Source of the DNA: Micromonosporaceae bacterium
GTDB taxonomy: Bacteria; Actinomycetota; Actinomycetes; Mycobacteriales; Micromonosporaceae
Direction of reading: 5' to 3'
DNA length: 64,000 bases
Assembly (NCBI GenBank): GCA_009377645.1
Contig: WHTQ01000001.1
Span: 1-64,000 of the forward strand
In this document: one piece after another, positions 1-8,687 of the stretch
Layout of the letters: the number at the start of each line of letters is the position of its first letter
Numbering within the stretch: the stretch's first letter is position 1
The notes under the pieces: model-generated
What the model saw: only the letters and a program-made list of their open reading frames with translations
Told to the model about the DNA's origin: nothing
Database searches by the model: none
Translations under genes and position numbers: made by a program

Positions 1-385
1 GGGGGGTCGCGTTGAGCACGTCGAGGTAGGGCCGGGTCACGTCGTCGAGCAGCCGGACCCGGGCCAGCAGGAACCCGACTGGGATGCCGATTCCCATCCC
101 GAGCCCGAAGCCGAGCCCGGCCTCGAGCAGGGTGATGCCGACGTTGGCGAAGATGCTGCCGTCCTCGACCCACTCCCAGATGGTCGCGAACACATCGCTG
201 GGGCGGCTGGTGAAGAACTTGTCGACCCAGCCCCGGTTCGCGGCCACCGCCCAGAGGCCGAGGAAGCCACCGAGTATCAGCAGCTGGCAGCCGACCACCA
301 GGGCCCGGTACCCGAGGCTGCGGCGGCCCCGCCGCGGGGCAGCGGGCAGCTCCGGCTCGGTGGCTGGTTTCCTCCCGTTCGGCAC
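1..385 (-). CDS. ABC transporter permease, NitT/TauT type (partial, 3' part outside window)
   Basis: Inner-membrane subunit of a nitrate/sulfonate/taurine-type importer. Only the first 128 codons are present. Reading from a GTG at 385, the N-terminus is a basic cytoplasmic stretch, then a hydrophobic segment (LLILGGFLGLWAVAA), then the typical periplasmic motif W-VDKFFTSRPSDVFATI, a second hydrophobic segment and a Gly-rich helix ending in ARVRLLDDVTRPYLDVLNATP, the lead-in to the family's EAA loop region. The GTG start is inferred; it lies 6 bp after the ATPase stop and no ATG is available in this frame. It is the last visible gene of the operon binding protein - ATPase - permease, so it should form the channel for those two subunits. 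Substrate unknown. Confidence 0.8.
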   Translation of the reverse strand, partial: MPNGRKPATEPELPAAPRRGRRSLGYRALVVGCQLLILGGFLGLWAVAANRGWVDKFFTSRPSDVFATIWEWVEDGSIFANVGITLLEAGLGFGLGMGIGIPVGFLLARVRLLDDVTRPYLDVLNATP

Positions 386-391
386 AGGTCC

Positions 392-1138
392 TCAGCTCAG
401 AACGGGAGTGCCGATGTCGTCCCACAGCCGGCTGACCAGACGCTGGAACTCCGGCTGGGTGCTGAGTGGCACGAGGTCACGAGGGCGGCCGAACGGCACC
501 CGATGCCGGGCGACCACCCGAGCCGGCTGGTCACCCAGCACCACCACCTCGTCGGATAGCGAGACCGCCTCTGCCAGGTCGTGAGTCACCCAGACCACGG
601 TGTACGGCCGGGCCTGGCACAGCGTGAGGAAGCGGCTGGACAGGGCCAGCCGGGTCTGCGCGTCCAGCGCCGCGAACGGCTCGTCCATCAGCAGTACGTC
701 CGGGTCCGGGGCCAGCGTCCGCGCCAGCGCCACCCGCTGGCGCATTCCCTGCGACAGCTCGGAGCGGTGCTTGCCGCCTGCGTCGGCCAGCCCCACCATC
801 TCCAGGAACCGCAGGGCGGTGCGCCTCCGGTCCGGTTTGTGCTGCAGCTCCAGCCCGAGCTCCACGTTCGCCTGGGCGGTGCGCCAGGGCAGCAGGCCGT
901 CCCGGGCGAACATGTAGCCGATCTTGTGTGGCTGCAAGCCGGTCACCGGGCGGCCGTGTACCCGCACCTCGCCCTCGGTCGGGTGCAGCAGCCCGCTGAT
1001 GAAGTTGAGCACGGTGGACTTGCCGCAGCCGGAGGCGCCCACCACCGCTACGATCTGCCCCGAACCGACCTGGAGTGACACGTCGCGGAGGACCCATCCG
1101 CTGCCAAACGAGTGCGAGACCTGTCGCAGCTCGATCAT
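392..1138 (-). CDS. ABC transporter ATP-binding protein, NitT/TauT (SsuB/TauB) type
   Basis: ATPase subunit, 248 aa, normal length. Walker A is GASGCGKST at residues 34-42, the signature is LSQGMRQR, Walker B is VLLMDEP, and the H-loop is VTHD. The Q-loop is odd: where relatives have F-Q, this protein reads YMFARDGLLPW, so the Gln position (about residue 78) is Ala. The LLPW that follows is typical of the sulfonate/taurine branch, so the protein is not degenerate. ATG start is preceded by a GAGGG ribosome-binding site. It stands between the binding protein (1148-2182) and the permease (1-385) and should energise them. Confidence 0.92.
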   Translation of the reverse strand: MIELRQVSHSFGSGWVLRDVSLQVGSGQIVAVVGASGCGKSTVLNFISGLLHPTEGEVRVHGRPVTGLQPHKIGYMFARDGLLPWRTAQANVELGLELQHKPDRRRTALRFLEMVGLADAGGKHRSELSQGMRQRVALARTLAPDPDVLLMDEPFAALDAQTRLALSSRFLTLCQARPYTVVWVTHDLAEAVSLSDEVVVLGDQPARVVARHRVPFGRPRDLVPLSTQPEFQRLVSRLWDDIGTPVLS

Positions 1139-1147
1139 GACGTTCCC

Positions 1148-2182
1148 TCAACGCTGGGTCTCGGCGGTGGTCATCTGATCGTACGGGATGGCGCTTTCGA
1201 GCAGCTCGGAATCGACCAGCAGCTGGACTACGTGGTCGTGGTCCTGCTCGGTGTACGTGGTGCGCAGCAACGGCTGCAGCTGGTCGAGCAGCTCGGTCAG
1301 GGTGGCGTCGTCGGTGCCGGCCAGCCGGTCCCGCGCCACCGCCATCACCTGTTCCCGGTTGGCCGGGTCGCTCATCAGCTCGACCGCGTCATCCATCGCG
1401 GCAACGATATCGTCCAGCGTTTCCGGGTGGTCTGCGGCGAGGTCTCCGCTCACGATCCCGGTCGTCATGGGCTGGTCGAGCGCCGCCGGTCCCTGCCCCG
1501 CCGCCAGGTCGATCGCGACCATCCCGAGGTCGCGCGCGAGCATGGTGGCGGTCAGCGGCTGGTACGAGAGTGCCGCCTCGACCTGCCCGGCCTCGACGCC
1601 GGCGATCATCGACGGTCCGGCTCCGAGCGGGACGATCTGGACGTCGCTGTCCGGGTCCAGGCCGGCCTGGGACAGGATGTACCGCAGGTTCGTGTCCGTG
1701 CTGCCGCCGCGGGTGGTGATGCCGACCCGGCGTCCCCGGAGGTCCTGGGCCACCTGCTGCCAGTCGGACGGGTCCGACAGGCTCACGTCCGGCCGCACGA
1801 ACACCGCCTGGGTGAGGCGGGACTGCGCCGTGACCAGCACCCGCACGTCAGCGCCGCGAGTGTGGGCCAGCGCCGCCTGCCCCGGCGAGGCCATGCTCAT
1901 CTCAGCCGCGCCGGTGAGCACCCCGGTCAGCGGGGTCGGTTCGGTGACGAAGCTGGCCTCGATGCCGTGCTCGGCGAAGATGCCCTCGTCCACCGCGACG
2001 TAGAACGCGAGCTGGCAGACGCACGGTGCCTGCTCCGCGATCCGGACCGTGGTAGCGCCACCGGACCCGGCGCTCGGGCTGCCGCCCGAGCCGTCCCCGC
2101 AGCTGGCGAGGCCGACCGCGGCCGCCACCAGCACCGCCATCAGCCGCGGCACTCGGGGTGCCCGCTGCCCGCCTGCCGCCAT
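1148..2182 (-). CDS. ABC transporter substrate-binding lipoprotein, NMT1/SsuA-like
   Basis: Extracellular solute-binding lipoprotein of the NitT/TauT family. The start is set at the ATG at 2182 because an AGGAGG ribosome-binding site (2188-2193) lies 5 bp upstream; an ATG 15 bp earlier would have none. The signal peptide is followed by lipobox VGLASC-G and a Gly/Ser linker. The mature part shows family traits such as AFYVAVDEGIFAEHGIEASFV (first lobe) and DLRGRRVGITTRGG. The gene begins a transcription unit: promoter and operator A lie just upstream inside the tetR 3' end. The ligand cannot be read from sequence; NMT1-type proteins bind small anions, pyrimidines or aromatic acids. Confidence 0.88.
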   Translation of the reverse strand: MAAGGQRAPRVPRLMAVLVAAAVGLASCGDGSGGSPSAGSGGATTVRIAEQAPCVCQLAFYVAVDEGIFAEHGIEASFVTEPTPLTGVLTGAAEMSMASPGQAALAHTRGADVRVLVTAQSRLTQAVFVRPDVSLSDPSDWQQVAQDLRGRRVGITTRGGSTDTNLRYILSQAGLDPDSDVQIVPLGAGPSMIAGVEAGQVEAALSYQPLTATMLARDLGMVAIDLAAGQGPAALDQPMTTGIVSGDLAADHPETLDDIVAAMDDAVELMSDPANREQVMAVARDRLAGTDDATLTELLDQLQPLLRTTYTEQDHDHVVQLLVDSELLESAIPYDQMTTAETQR

Positions 2183-2210
2183 GCCCGCCTCCTGCATGCC
2201 GTGACCTGCG

Positions 2211-2251
2211 CTAGTTAACACTAACTTACGACTCGGTTTCGGGTCTGTCAA
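2211..2251 (-). promoter_or_regulatory. Promoter with operator A (TetR-type site on the -10)
   Basis: On the minus strand TTGACA (2246-2251) is followed after 17 bp by TAAGTT (2223-2228). The 19-bp site GTAAGTTAGTGTTAACTAG (2211-2229) covers the -10 and is an imperfect palindrome with AGTTA/TAACT arms. It drives the binding protein-ATPase-permease operon and lies partly within the end of the tetR gene. Confidence 0.72.
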
Positions 2252-2858
2252 GCGCCAGCGCCGGCAGCGGTGCCAGCAGCGCCGCCTGGACCATCGCCAT
2301 CATCATCGCCTTGAGCTCGCTCCCCTCGATCTCGTTGTCCCGGCGGGCGTACCGGTTGGCCAGGGCCACCGCACCGGCGACCATCGCCATCGCGTGGTCG
2401 CGGTCAAGGTCGGCGCGGACCCGGCGCAGGGTGCCGGCCCACGCCTCCAGATACCGCCGCTGGTTGGCGCGGAACCGCTCGCGGGCCTCCGGCGGGAGGC
2501 TGTGCACCTCCCGGCGCACGATCCGCATCAGGCTGCGGTGCGCGAGCACGTAGTCGATGTGCAGGTGGATCAGGGTGTCCAGCGCGTCCTCCCCGGCTGC
2601 GTCGGCCAGCTGCAGCGGGTCGGCGCTTCCCAGCAGGTAGTCCATGGTGGAGTCAAAAATCGCGACCAGCAGCTCAGACTTGCCCCGGAAATACCGGTAC
2701 AGGGCCGGACCGGTGAGCCCGACCGCCGCCCCTACATCATCGATGGTGGTGCTGTGGAAGCCCTTGTCGTTGAACAGCTCGGTAGCTGCCGCCAGGATCT
2801 CCCCGGTCCGCCCGGACCCGGTCAGGGTGCCGGCCGGACTGCCGTCGCGCCTGCTCAT
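2226..2858 (-). CDS. TetR family transcriptional regulator
   Basis: 210-residue repressor. The N-terminal helix-turn-helix runs from GEILAAATELFNDKGFHSTTIDDVGAAVGL to ALYRYFRGKSELL, the canonical TetR recognition region; the C-terminal ligand domain is not informative. Start at the ATG at 2858 overlaps the stop of the upstream large UGSC-partner gene (ATGA) and has AGGAGG 9 bp upstream, so the longer reading frame is not the gene. It is the only TetR gene in region A and operator A directly follows it, so it is the best candidate for the regulator of the four 19-bp sites at 2211, 8701, 15823 and 15912. Being the last gene of a unit headed by site B, it would be autoregulated. Confidence 0.9.
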   Translation of the reverse strand: MSRRDGSPAGTLTGSGRTGEILAAATELFNDKGFHSTTIDDVGAAVGLTGPALYRYFRGKSELLVAIFDSTMDYLLGSADPLQLADAAGEDALDTLIHLHIDYVLAHRSLMRIVRREVHSLPPEARERFRANQRRYLEAWAGTLRRVRADLDRDHAMAMVAGAVALANRYARRDNEIEGSELKAMMMAMVQAALLAPLPALALDRPETES

Positions 2859-3907
2859 GTGCCTTCCCTCCTGGCCGTGCCCCCGGGCCAGCCACCGGCC
2901 ACCGGCCGGCTGGCCATCCCGCTGATCGCCCAACCGTTGAAACACATCGAGTGTGCCGGCCAGCTCGCACCAGCCACCATGACCTCCACCTTGGCGACAT
3001 CGTCGGTCATCAACACGTGGTCACCGCCCATGGTCCACTCCGCCTGCGAGGCGTTCCGCCCACCCGGGTACGCGGAGACTGGCACCCGGGCGCGGCGGAA
3101 CAGCTCCGCCCGGACCCGGTCCGGCGAGTAGCCCGCCGCCGCGAGGATCGACGCGTGCCGGGGGTTGAAGCAGGCCAGCAGCACGCCGCTGGAGTAGTGC
3201 AGGTTCAGGCCGTTGCACATCGCCAGCGCCATCATCTGCAGGATCGCGTCCGGATCACGGTACGGGGCGGGCACGTTCACCAACGACTCCACCGCAACCA
3301 CGGTGACCGCGGACCCGTCCGGCAGCCCCCGCCGGCGGTGCAGCGGCGGCCACGGGCTCTGCTCTTCGTGCTCACCGAGCACCAGTCCCCGCTTGGCCGG
3401 GCTGCCCAGCACCGACTGGTCCACCGGTGGCACCGCCCCACCGACGTTGCGCAGCACCAGCTGCAGCGCCCGGCCGATCGCCAGGTTTGCCCGGTTGCCG
3501 CCGGCGAGCGCGTCCCCGCCGCCGGTGATGCCCAGCTCCGCCCGGACCGGACCGTTCACGATCACGAGCGGCGCCGCCGGGTTGGTCGTGCACTGCAGGC
3601 CCTGCAGGTTGAGCGCCGGGTCGAGCAGCGCCGCCACCGCCGCGATCAGCACCGGCAGCTCTCCCGGCCGGCACCCGGCCAGCACCGCGTTGGTGGCGAG
3701 CACCTCCACCGTGGCCAGCCCGTCCCGGGGTGGGACCGCGCCGATCTCCGCATCGGGTGGATACCCGCTTGCCTCGACCATCGCCGCCACCCGCTGCTGG
3801 GTGGGCGGGACCATCGGGAGCCCGTCGGCCCAACCCTGCTCGGCCGCCCAGGCCGTGAACGCCTCCAGCTCCACCGGCGCCGGCTGCAGCTGCGACCCGG
3901 GGCTCAC
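2855..3907 (-). CDS. Large partner of UGSC-family protein, copy 1 (function unknown)
   Basis: 350-residue protein that I cannot assign to a characterised enzyme. It is a clear homologue of the protein at 8711-9781. Shared blocks in order: GW-DGLP-PPT (about residues 25-36), PPR-GLATVE (59-68), N-V-AGC with a conserved Cys at about 79, LDP, TTN-APLV, GPV-AELG, a GG-RA-IGRAL-L-LRN-GG block, SPWPP-H-RG, and near the C-terminus a Cys followed by x-GW. No signal peptide or membrane segment. Start GTG overlaps the stop of the small UGSC gene (GTGA), so both are translationally coupled, suggesting a two-subunit enzyme. Two conserved Cys residues fit a thiol/redox role, but that is inference. Confidence 0.72.
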   Translation of the reverse strand: MSPGSQLQPAPVELEAFTAWAAEQGWADGLPMVPPTQQRVAAMVEASGYPPDAEIGAVPPRDGLATVEVLATNAVLAGCRPGELPVLIAAVAALLDPALNLQGLQCTTNPAAPLVIVNGPVRAELGITGGGDALAGGNRANLAIGRALQLVLRNVGGAVPPVDQSVLGSPAKRGLVLGEHEEQSPWPPLHRRRGLPDGSAVTVVAVESLVNVPAPYRDPDAILQMMALAMCNGLNLHYSSGVLLACFNPRHASILAAAGYSPDRVRAELFRRARVPVSAYPGGRNASQAEWTMGGDHVLMTDDVAKVEVMVAGASWPAHSMCFNGWAISGMASRPVAGGWPGGTARREGT

Positions 3908-4497
3908 GCCGCACCGCCCGCGGCCGGGCCAGGGCCACCGGCACCGTCCGGCCGGCCCGGCAGCCGCCACGCCGTCCCGCAGCCGGCGACCACCTGCCCA
4001 GCCACCGGAGCCAGCCGCTTCGGCGGCGTGTCCGGCGCCGCGTCCGGCACCGTCACCACCGGCAGGTCCGGCTCGCCGAGCGCGCGCAGCCGGGCCCGGG
4101 CGACCGCCGCGAACCGGTCGGTCACTAGCACCGCCACCGGCATTCGGGGCACCAGATCGGCGGCCAGTTCCGCCAGCCAGGTGGTGCACGCACCGCAGTT
4201 GCCCAGGCCGAGCAGGGCCAGGCCGGAGCCGGCCAGGCCGGCGGAGAGCCCGGCACCGGTGGGCCGCGAGTGCGGGACCTGGACCACCCGCACCGGCCCG
4301 CCGAGCTCGGCCTGCCAGCGGGCCTGCACCGACGCGGCGAGCTCGGTCATGCCCGGGATCAGGTTGTCCACGATCACCAGGCCGTGCTCCAGCGCCACCG
4401 CCGGCGGGTCTGGCCACTCGTGCGGCCGCTGGACCACCGGCCGCACCACCCCGGTCGGGTTGTGCACCAGCACGTACCCGGCGTCGACCTGGCACAC
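3904..4497 (-). CDS. UGSC-family protein, Cys form, copy 1
   Basis: 197-residue small protein of the UGSC family, named after a selenocysteine motif U-G-S-C. Here the motif is C-G-A-C at residues 101-104, in the context LLGLGNCGACTTWLAEL, followed by the family's VAVLVTDRFAAVAR and the LGEPDLPVVTVP segment. The codon is an ordinary Cys codon, not TGA. An N-terminal VDNLIPGM block also fits the family. The start is GTG at 4497 with GAGGAGG 8 bp upstream; it lies just 2 bp past the amidohydrolase stop. The C-terminal 25 residues are Gly/Pro/Ala-rich and probably disordered. Pairs with the downstream gene 2855-3907. Family assignment is from memory of the motif, moderately sure. Confidence 0.65.
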   Translation of the reverse strand: MCQVDAGYVLVHNPTGVVRPVVQRPHEWPDPPAVALEHGLVIVDNLIPGMTELAASVQARWQAELGGPVRVVQVPHSRPTGAGLSAGLAGSGLALLGLGNCGACTTWLAELAADLVPRMPVAVLVTDRFAAVARARLRALGEPDLPVVTVPDAAPDTPPKRLAPVAGQVVAGCGTAWRLPGRPDGAGGPGPAAGGAA

Positions 4498-4499
4498 CG

Positions 4500-5702
4500 T
4501 CAGTCCCTCCTCCCGGTCACCGGGGGGCCGGCCGGGCACATCCAGCCCTGCGGGTGCGGCCCCCAGTCCGCGGCGACCACCCGGCCCGCGCGCACCACCG
4601 ACACCGGCTCCAGTGCCCGCCGGCCGGTGCGCTCCTCGCCCATCGAGTCCCGGAACCGCCAGTGCCCGGTTACCTCCCGCAGCAGCGTCACGTCGACCGG
4701 ACCGCCCACCCGGAGCTGCCCGAGCTCGGGCCGGGACAGCGCGCCGGCCGGGCCGGTGGTTGCCATCGCGATCACCCGGGACAGGGGCAGGCCCAGCAGC
4801 AGCAGCTTGGACATCGTCTCAGTCAGGCTGTACGCGGGACCGCGGCGGGGCCGCTTGCCCATGTCGGTGCTCACCGAGTCGGGCACCACCCCGGCGGCCA
4901 GCAGCTCCTCCGCGGCGCGGAAGGAGAAGTTCCGGACGCCGTGCCCGAGGTCCAGGAACACCCCGCGCTGCTGGGCGGCCTGCGCCCGGGCGAGCGCCGT
5001 CGGGCTGCTCAGCAGCCCGCCCGGGTGGCCGGACCAGGCGTGGGTCACGATGTCGCCCGGACCCAGCAGGTCCAGCACCTCCGCCGCCACCTCCGCGCAC
5101 CGGACCGACTCGGGCTCGCCCAGGTGCACCATCACCGGCAGCCCATGCGCGCCGGCCACGGTCCGGGCGTGCCGGACCAGGTCCGGCCCCAGCGCCGCCA
5201 GCGCGGCACCCACCACCCGGACCTTCACTCCACAGAGGTGCTCCCGGTGGGTGCCGACCGCCGCGATCGCCCCGGCCACGTCGACGTCGGCGGCGGAGCG
5301 GATCTCCGGCGGGTCCTGCAGGCCGCGCCGGGCCAGGTTCACGAACACCAGGATCCGGGTGGCGGCCCGCTGGTACTCGTGGGTCAGGAACCGTTCCAGC
5401 GTGTCCGGTCCGGCACTGCCCGCGTCGACCACGGTGGTCACACCGGAGGTCACACCGGCGATGTCCGCCCCGATCGCGCCCTCCATCCGCTCGGTGAACA
5501 CGTGGGTGTGCAGGTCGATCAGTCCAGGGACGACGTACAGTCCGTGGCAGTCGAGCACCCGCGCGTCCGGTGGCGCGGCCAGCCCCGACCCGCGCGCGGT
5601 CAGGACGCCGCCGGACAGGGCCAGGTCCGCCACCTGGTCGGTCCCGCTGGCCGGGTCGATCACCCGCCCGCCCGTGAGTAACACGTCCACCGCGCCGGTC
5701 AC
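4500..5702 (-). CDS. Amidohydrolase, dihydroorotase/deacetylase-like
   Basis: 400-residue cytoplasmic TIM-barrel metallohydrolase. The metal site begins with VVPGLIDLHTHVF (H-x-H), a carboxylated-Lys candidate lies in HLCGVKVRVVG, further ligands in VMVHLGEP and IVTHAWSGHP, and the Asp in SVSTDMG. C-terminal VRAGRVVAADWG closes the composite beta-sandwich. It most resembles the deacetylase/dihydroorotase-like group rather than true pyrimidine enzymes. Start GTG at 5702 overlaps the acyl-CoA synthetase stop (GTGA). In the operon it may hydrolyse a cyclic amide or an N-acyl compound, releasing an acid for the upstream CoA ligase; substrate not determined. Confidence 0.85.
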   Translation of the reverse strand: MTGAVDVLLTGGRVIDPASGTDQVADLALSGGVLTARGSGLAAPPDARVLDCHGLYVVPGLIDLHTHVFTERMEGAIGADIAGVTSGVTTVVDAGSAGPDTLERFLTHEYQRAATRILVFVNLARRGLQDPPEIRSAADVDVAGAIAAVGTHREHLCGVKVRVVGAALAALGPDLVRHARTVAGAHGLPVMVHLGEPESVRCAEVAAEVLDLLGPGDIVTHAWSGHPGGLLSSPTALARAQAAQQRGVFLDLGHGVRNFSFRAAEELLAAGVVPDSVSTDMGKRPRRGPAYSLTETMSKLLLLGLPLSRVIAMATTGPAGALSRPELGQLRVGGPVDVTLLREVTGHWRFRDSMGEERTGRRALEPVSVVRAGRVVAADWGPHPQGWMCPAGPPVTGRRD

Positions 5703-7816
5703 GGCTGCACCACCACGTCGACGCACCAGCAGTCACCGGTCCGCCCGTCGACCAGCACCGGGTTGAGCTCCAGCAACGAGAACCGCTCGGTGATCGCGGG
5801 CGCGTGCCTGAGCAGCCGGTCGAGCAACCGACCGAGCGCGGCCGCCAGCACCAGCGGGTCGCCGCCCACCCGGTGCAGATACCGGCCCAGCCGGGACTGG
5901 CGCACCAGCTCCAGCGCTCCCGGTCCGGTATGGACCGGGAGCAGGGTGACCACCGCATCCGGGAACAGCTCGGTCAGCCCGCCACCGATCCCGAGCAGCA
6001 CCGCCCAGCCCGCCAGCGGGTCCCGGCGGCACGACACCAGCACCGCCAGCTCCCCGTCCACCGCCTGCTCGGCGTACCAGCCGGCGTCCGGGTGCCGGGC
6101 GGCCCCCTCGGCCAGCGCGGCCGACACCGCCTCCGGGGTCTGGTGCGGACCGGTGACCAGCCCGTGCTGCCGTTTGTGAGTGACCCCCGGCAGGTACCCC
6201 TTGACGTAGTACGTGCCGGGTCGGGGGGCGGCGTCGAACTCCGCCCGCGGCCGGCAGTCCGGCACCGGGGCATCGAGCGCGGCCGCCAGCGGCGCCGCGT
6301 CAGCGGTGGTGACCACGCCGGCAGCGGTGAGCCGGCCGGCCAGCGCCGCCAGCACCTCGGGGGGCAGAGCCGGTCCGGCCGGCGGGTCCGGCGTGCCGGC
6401 GGCGGAAGGATCCCGGCTGGAGCGAGTGGCGTCGGCGAGCCGGCGCAGCGCCTCCGGCACGCCGTCCGAGCCGTCCACCACAGCCGCCCGGGTGCGCCGC
6501 CAGGTCTGCCAGGACTGGTCGGTCAGGCCGGGAGAAGTCCACAGGCTGGCGACCAGCGGCCGGCCGGGCTCGGCCAGCGCCTCAGCCAGGCCCGCGTACA
6601 GCAGGTCGCCGAGCTCGTCCCGGAACACCGGCAGCGCCACGTGGACCAGGTCGACCTCCTCCTGCAGCGCCTGCCGGATGGTGTCGACCAACAGCCCCGG
6701 CGTGGACAGGGTCTGGCCGGTGAGGTCGAACGGGTTGGCCGGCGTGGCGAACCCGAACCGCTCCTTTATGTACCCGGCGAGCTCGGCGCTCGGGGCCGGC
6801 AGCGCGATGCCGGCGGCGCTGTAGGAGTCGGCCAGCAACGCCGCCTCGCCACCCGATCCGCACACCAGCAGCACCCGCAGCGGATCGCCGGGCGGTGGCC
6901 GGTCCGGCGGAAAGGCCGCGGTGAGCCCGGCCAGCCGGCAGGCGTCGTCGATGCCGTGCGCCCAGACCGCCCCGTACCGCAGGCTCAGCGCCCGCAGCAC
7001 GTCGGCGTCGCAGGCCAGCGCACCGGTGTGGGTGGCAGCGACCTCCTGCCCAGCCGCGCTGCCGCCGACGTGCAGCACGATCAGCCGCTTGCCGGCCTGG
7101 TGCAGGGCCGCCAGCGCCGCCTGCGTGGCCGGGCCGTCGCGTACCCCCTCCACCACCCACACCACCGTACGCAGGTCGTCCCGCCCGGCCACGTGTCGCA
7201 ACCAGTGGTCGGCGCGCAGGTCGGCCTCGTCTCCGGTGGCCACGCATAGCCCGACCCCGAGGCCCAGCCCGTGCATCCGGGCCAGCAGTGTGTTGGACAG
7301 CGCCCCGCTCTGGGTGACGATCGCCACCGACCCGGCGGCGATGTCGTCCGGCGAGTTCAGCACCGCCCGCGGGACGAACCGGTGGGTGAAGTCGGCCAGC
7401 CCGGCGGTGTTCGGGCCGAGCAGCCGGGTGCCGGAGCCGGCGAGCAGCTCCGCCAGCCGCCGCCCGCGGGCCGCCCCCTCCGGGCCGGCGGCCAGCTCCG
7501 CGAACCCGGCCGACACCAGGATCACCGCTGGGACCGCCATCCGGACCGCCTCGGCCACCACCGCCAGCGCCGGCTCGGCCGGCACCGCGACCACCACCGC
7601 GTCCGGACGCTGCGGGCACTCCGCCAGGCTGGCGAACTCGCCGGACTCCGGCCGGCTCGGGCGGCCGGCGTTGACCGCGTACACCTGACCCGGATACCCG
7701 TAGTGGCCCAGGTTCCGGACCGCCGCGCCACCCATCTTGGCCGGGTTGGCCGACGCGCCGACCACCGCCACCGAGCCGGGGCTGCAAAATGGAGTGAGGT
7801 CGGGGTCGCCGGTCAC
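5699..7816 (-). CDS. ADP-forming acyl-CoA synthetase (acetate-CoA ligase family)
   Basis: 705-residue single-chain NDP-forming ligase making acyl-CoA from acid, ATP and CoA through a phosphohistidine. Domain order: CoA-binding domain (SVAVVGASANPAKMGG at the start), two flavodoxin-like succinyl-CoA-synthetase domains with LLGPNTAGL, VTQSGALSN and the phospho-His motif ATHTGAL, then a C-terminal ATP-grasp domain ending in LLELNPVLVDG. The ATP-grasp Lys motif is unusual (YYVKGYLPGVTHK). Start GTG at 7816 has GGAGGTGA 5 bp upstream and overlaps the NHL gene stop. A paralogue lies at 19403-21532. Probably activates the acid made by this pathway. Confidence 0.88.
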   Translation of the reverse strand: MTGDPDLTPFCSPGSVAVVGASANPAKMGGAAVRNLGHYGYPGQVYAVNAGRPSRPESGEFASLAECPQRPDAVVVAVPAEPALAVVAEAVRMAVPAVILVSAGFAELAAGPEGAARGRRLAELLAGSGTRLLGPNTAGLADFTHRFVPRAVLNSPDDIAAGSVAIVTQSGALSNTLLARMHGLGLGVGLCVATGDEADLRADHWLRHVAGRDDLRTVVWVVEGVRDGPATQAALAALHQAGKRLIVLHVGGSAAGQEVAATHTGALACDADVLRALSLRYGAVWAHGIDDACRLAGLTAAFPPDRPPPGDPLRVLLVCGSGGEAALLADSYSAAGIALPAPSAELAGYIKERFGFATPANPFDLTGQTLSTPGLLVDTIRQALQEEVDLVHVALPVFRDELGDLLYAGLAEALAEPGRPLVASLWTSPGLTDQSWQTWRRTRAAVVDGSDGVPEALRRLADATRSSRDPSAAGTPDPPAGPALPPEVLAALAGRLTAAGVVTTADAAPLAAALDAPVPDCRPRAEFDAAPRPGTYYVKGYLPGVTHKRQHGLVTGPHQTPEAVSAALAEGAARHPDAGWYAEQAVDGELAVLVSCRRDPLAGWAVLLGIGGGLTELFPDAVVTLLPVHTGPGALELVRQSRLGRYLHRVGGDPLVLAAALGRLLDRLLRHAPAITERFSLLELNPVLVDGRTGDCWCVDVVVQP

Positions 7817-8682
7817 CGGTTCACCTCCGTGATCGTGGTGGTCGACTGACCGTGAATGTGGGTCAGGTAGATCCGGCCACCGCGGTCCACGCACAGGTTG
7901 TGGGCCGAGGGCGGCACCGGCCACCGGGCGACCACCTCGCCGTCCGGCGTCAGCCGGGTCACCGCCGGGCTCAGGTCGCTGACGAACACGTCATCCCCGC
8001 GCACGTACACGTCGGTGGGCCGGTGCGTGTGCCACCAGTCGCCGGGCCTGCCCCCGTCCGGGTCGAAGCACTGGATCCGGGAGTTCTCGCGGTCGCAGAC
8101 CAGCACCCGGCCACCGGTGTCCAGCGCCACCGAGTGCGGGAGCCGGAACTCTCCCGGTCCGGTGCCGTAGCCGCCCCAGGACCGCAGGAGTCGGCCGGAG
8201 TGGTCGAAGACGTGCACCCGCGCGTTGCCGTAGCCGTCGGACACGTACACCCGCCCGGCCTGGTCCTGGACCGCCTGGGTGGGGCTGTGGAACGGGCCGG
8301 CCGGTCGCGGCACCGGCCCGCCCGGCTGGGTGGACCCGGTGTCGCTGCAGCGGTCCGGCGTGCCGAGCCGCCCGCGCGGCCGGCCGGCCAGGTCGTACCG
8401 GAACACCGCGTGGGACCACCGGTCGGTGACCAGCAGGGTGTCGCCGTGGATGGAGATCGCGTGCAGCTGCGCGACCTCGGGCAGCCGTAGCGTGGTCGGG
8501 TCGGTCCGGTCCGGCCCGAACACCAGCACCTCGGTGCCGCCCCGCTCCCGGGCGTCGACCGCGGCCCCGGCCCGCAGACCGACGAACAGCCGGTCGTCGG
8601 CGTCCACCGCCAGGCCGCTGGGAATCGCTTCGCCTGACCGGAAGTCGAGCCAGTCCGTCACGATCGCCACGGCCGCCCCCAA
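7813..8682 (-). CDS. NHL-repeat beta-propeller, peptidyl-alpha-hydroxyglycine lyase-like
   Basis: About 289 residues, predicted six-bladed propeller. NHL blades are visible: GLAVDADDRLFVG, PTQAVQDQAGRVYVSDGYGNARVHVFD, LPHSVALDTGGRVLVCDRENSRIQCFD, NLCVDRGGRIYLTHI. The GGYGTGPGEF-LPHS-DRENSRIQ signature matches the lyase domain of peptide-amidating enzymes, which split alpha-hydroxyglycine into glyoxylate and amide. No signal peptide, so cytosolic. TTG at 8682 is the longest start; GTG at 8670 is an alternative. First gene of the unit behind operator B and overlaps the synthetase gene. Whether it is a lyase or a lactonase-like propeller here is open. Confidence 0.75.
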   Translation of the reverse strand: MGAAVAIVTDWLDFRSGEAIPSGLAVDADDRLFVGLRAGAAVDARERGGTEVLVFGPDRTDPTTLRLPEVAQLHAISIHGDTLLVTDRWSHAVFRYDLAGRPRGRLGTPDRCSDTGSTQPGGPVPRPAGPFHSPTQAVQDQAGRVYVSDGYGNARVHVFDHSGRLLRSWGGYGTGPGEFRLPHSVALDTGGRVLVCDRENSRIQCFDPDGGRPGDWWHTHRPTDVYVRGDDVFVSDLSPAVTRLTPDGEVVARWPVPPSAHNLCVDRGGRIYLTHIHGQSTTTITEVNR

Positions 8683-8687
8683 TCCCG

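Noticed and set aside
2951-5681. Very long plus-strand open frames (about 848 and 822 codons)
   Set aside because: They run antisense to well-supported genes, are Arg/Pro/Gly-rich low-complexity and lack any domain; they reflect the high GC content.
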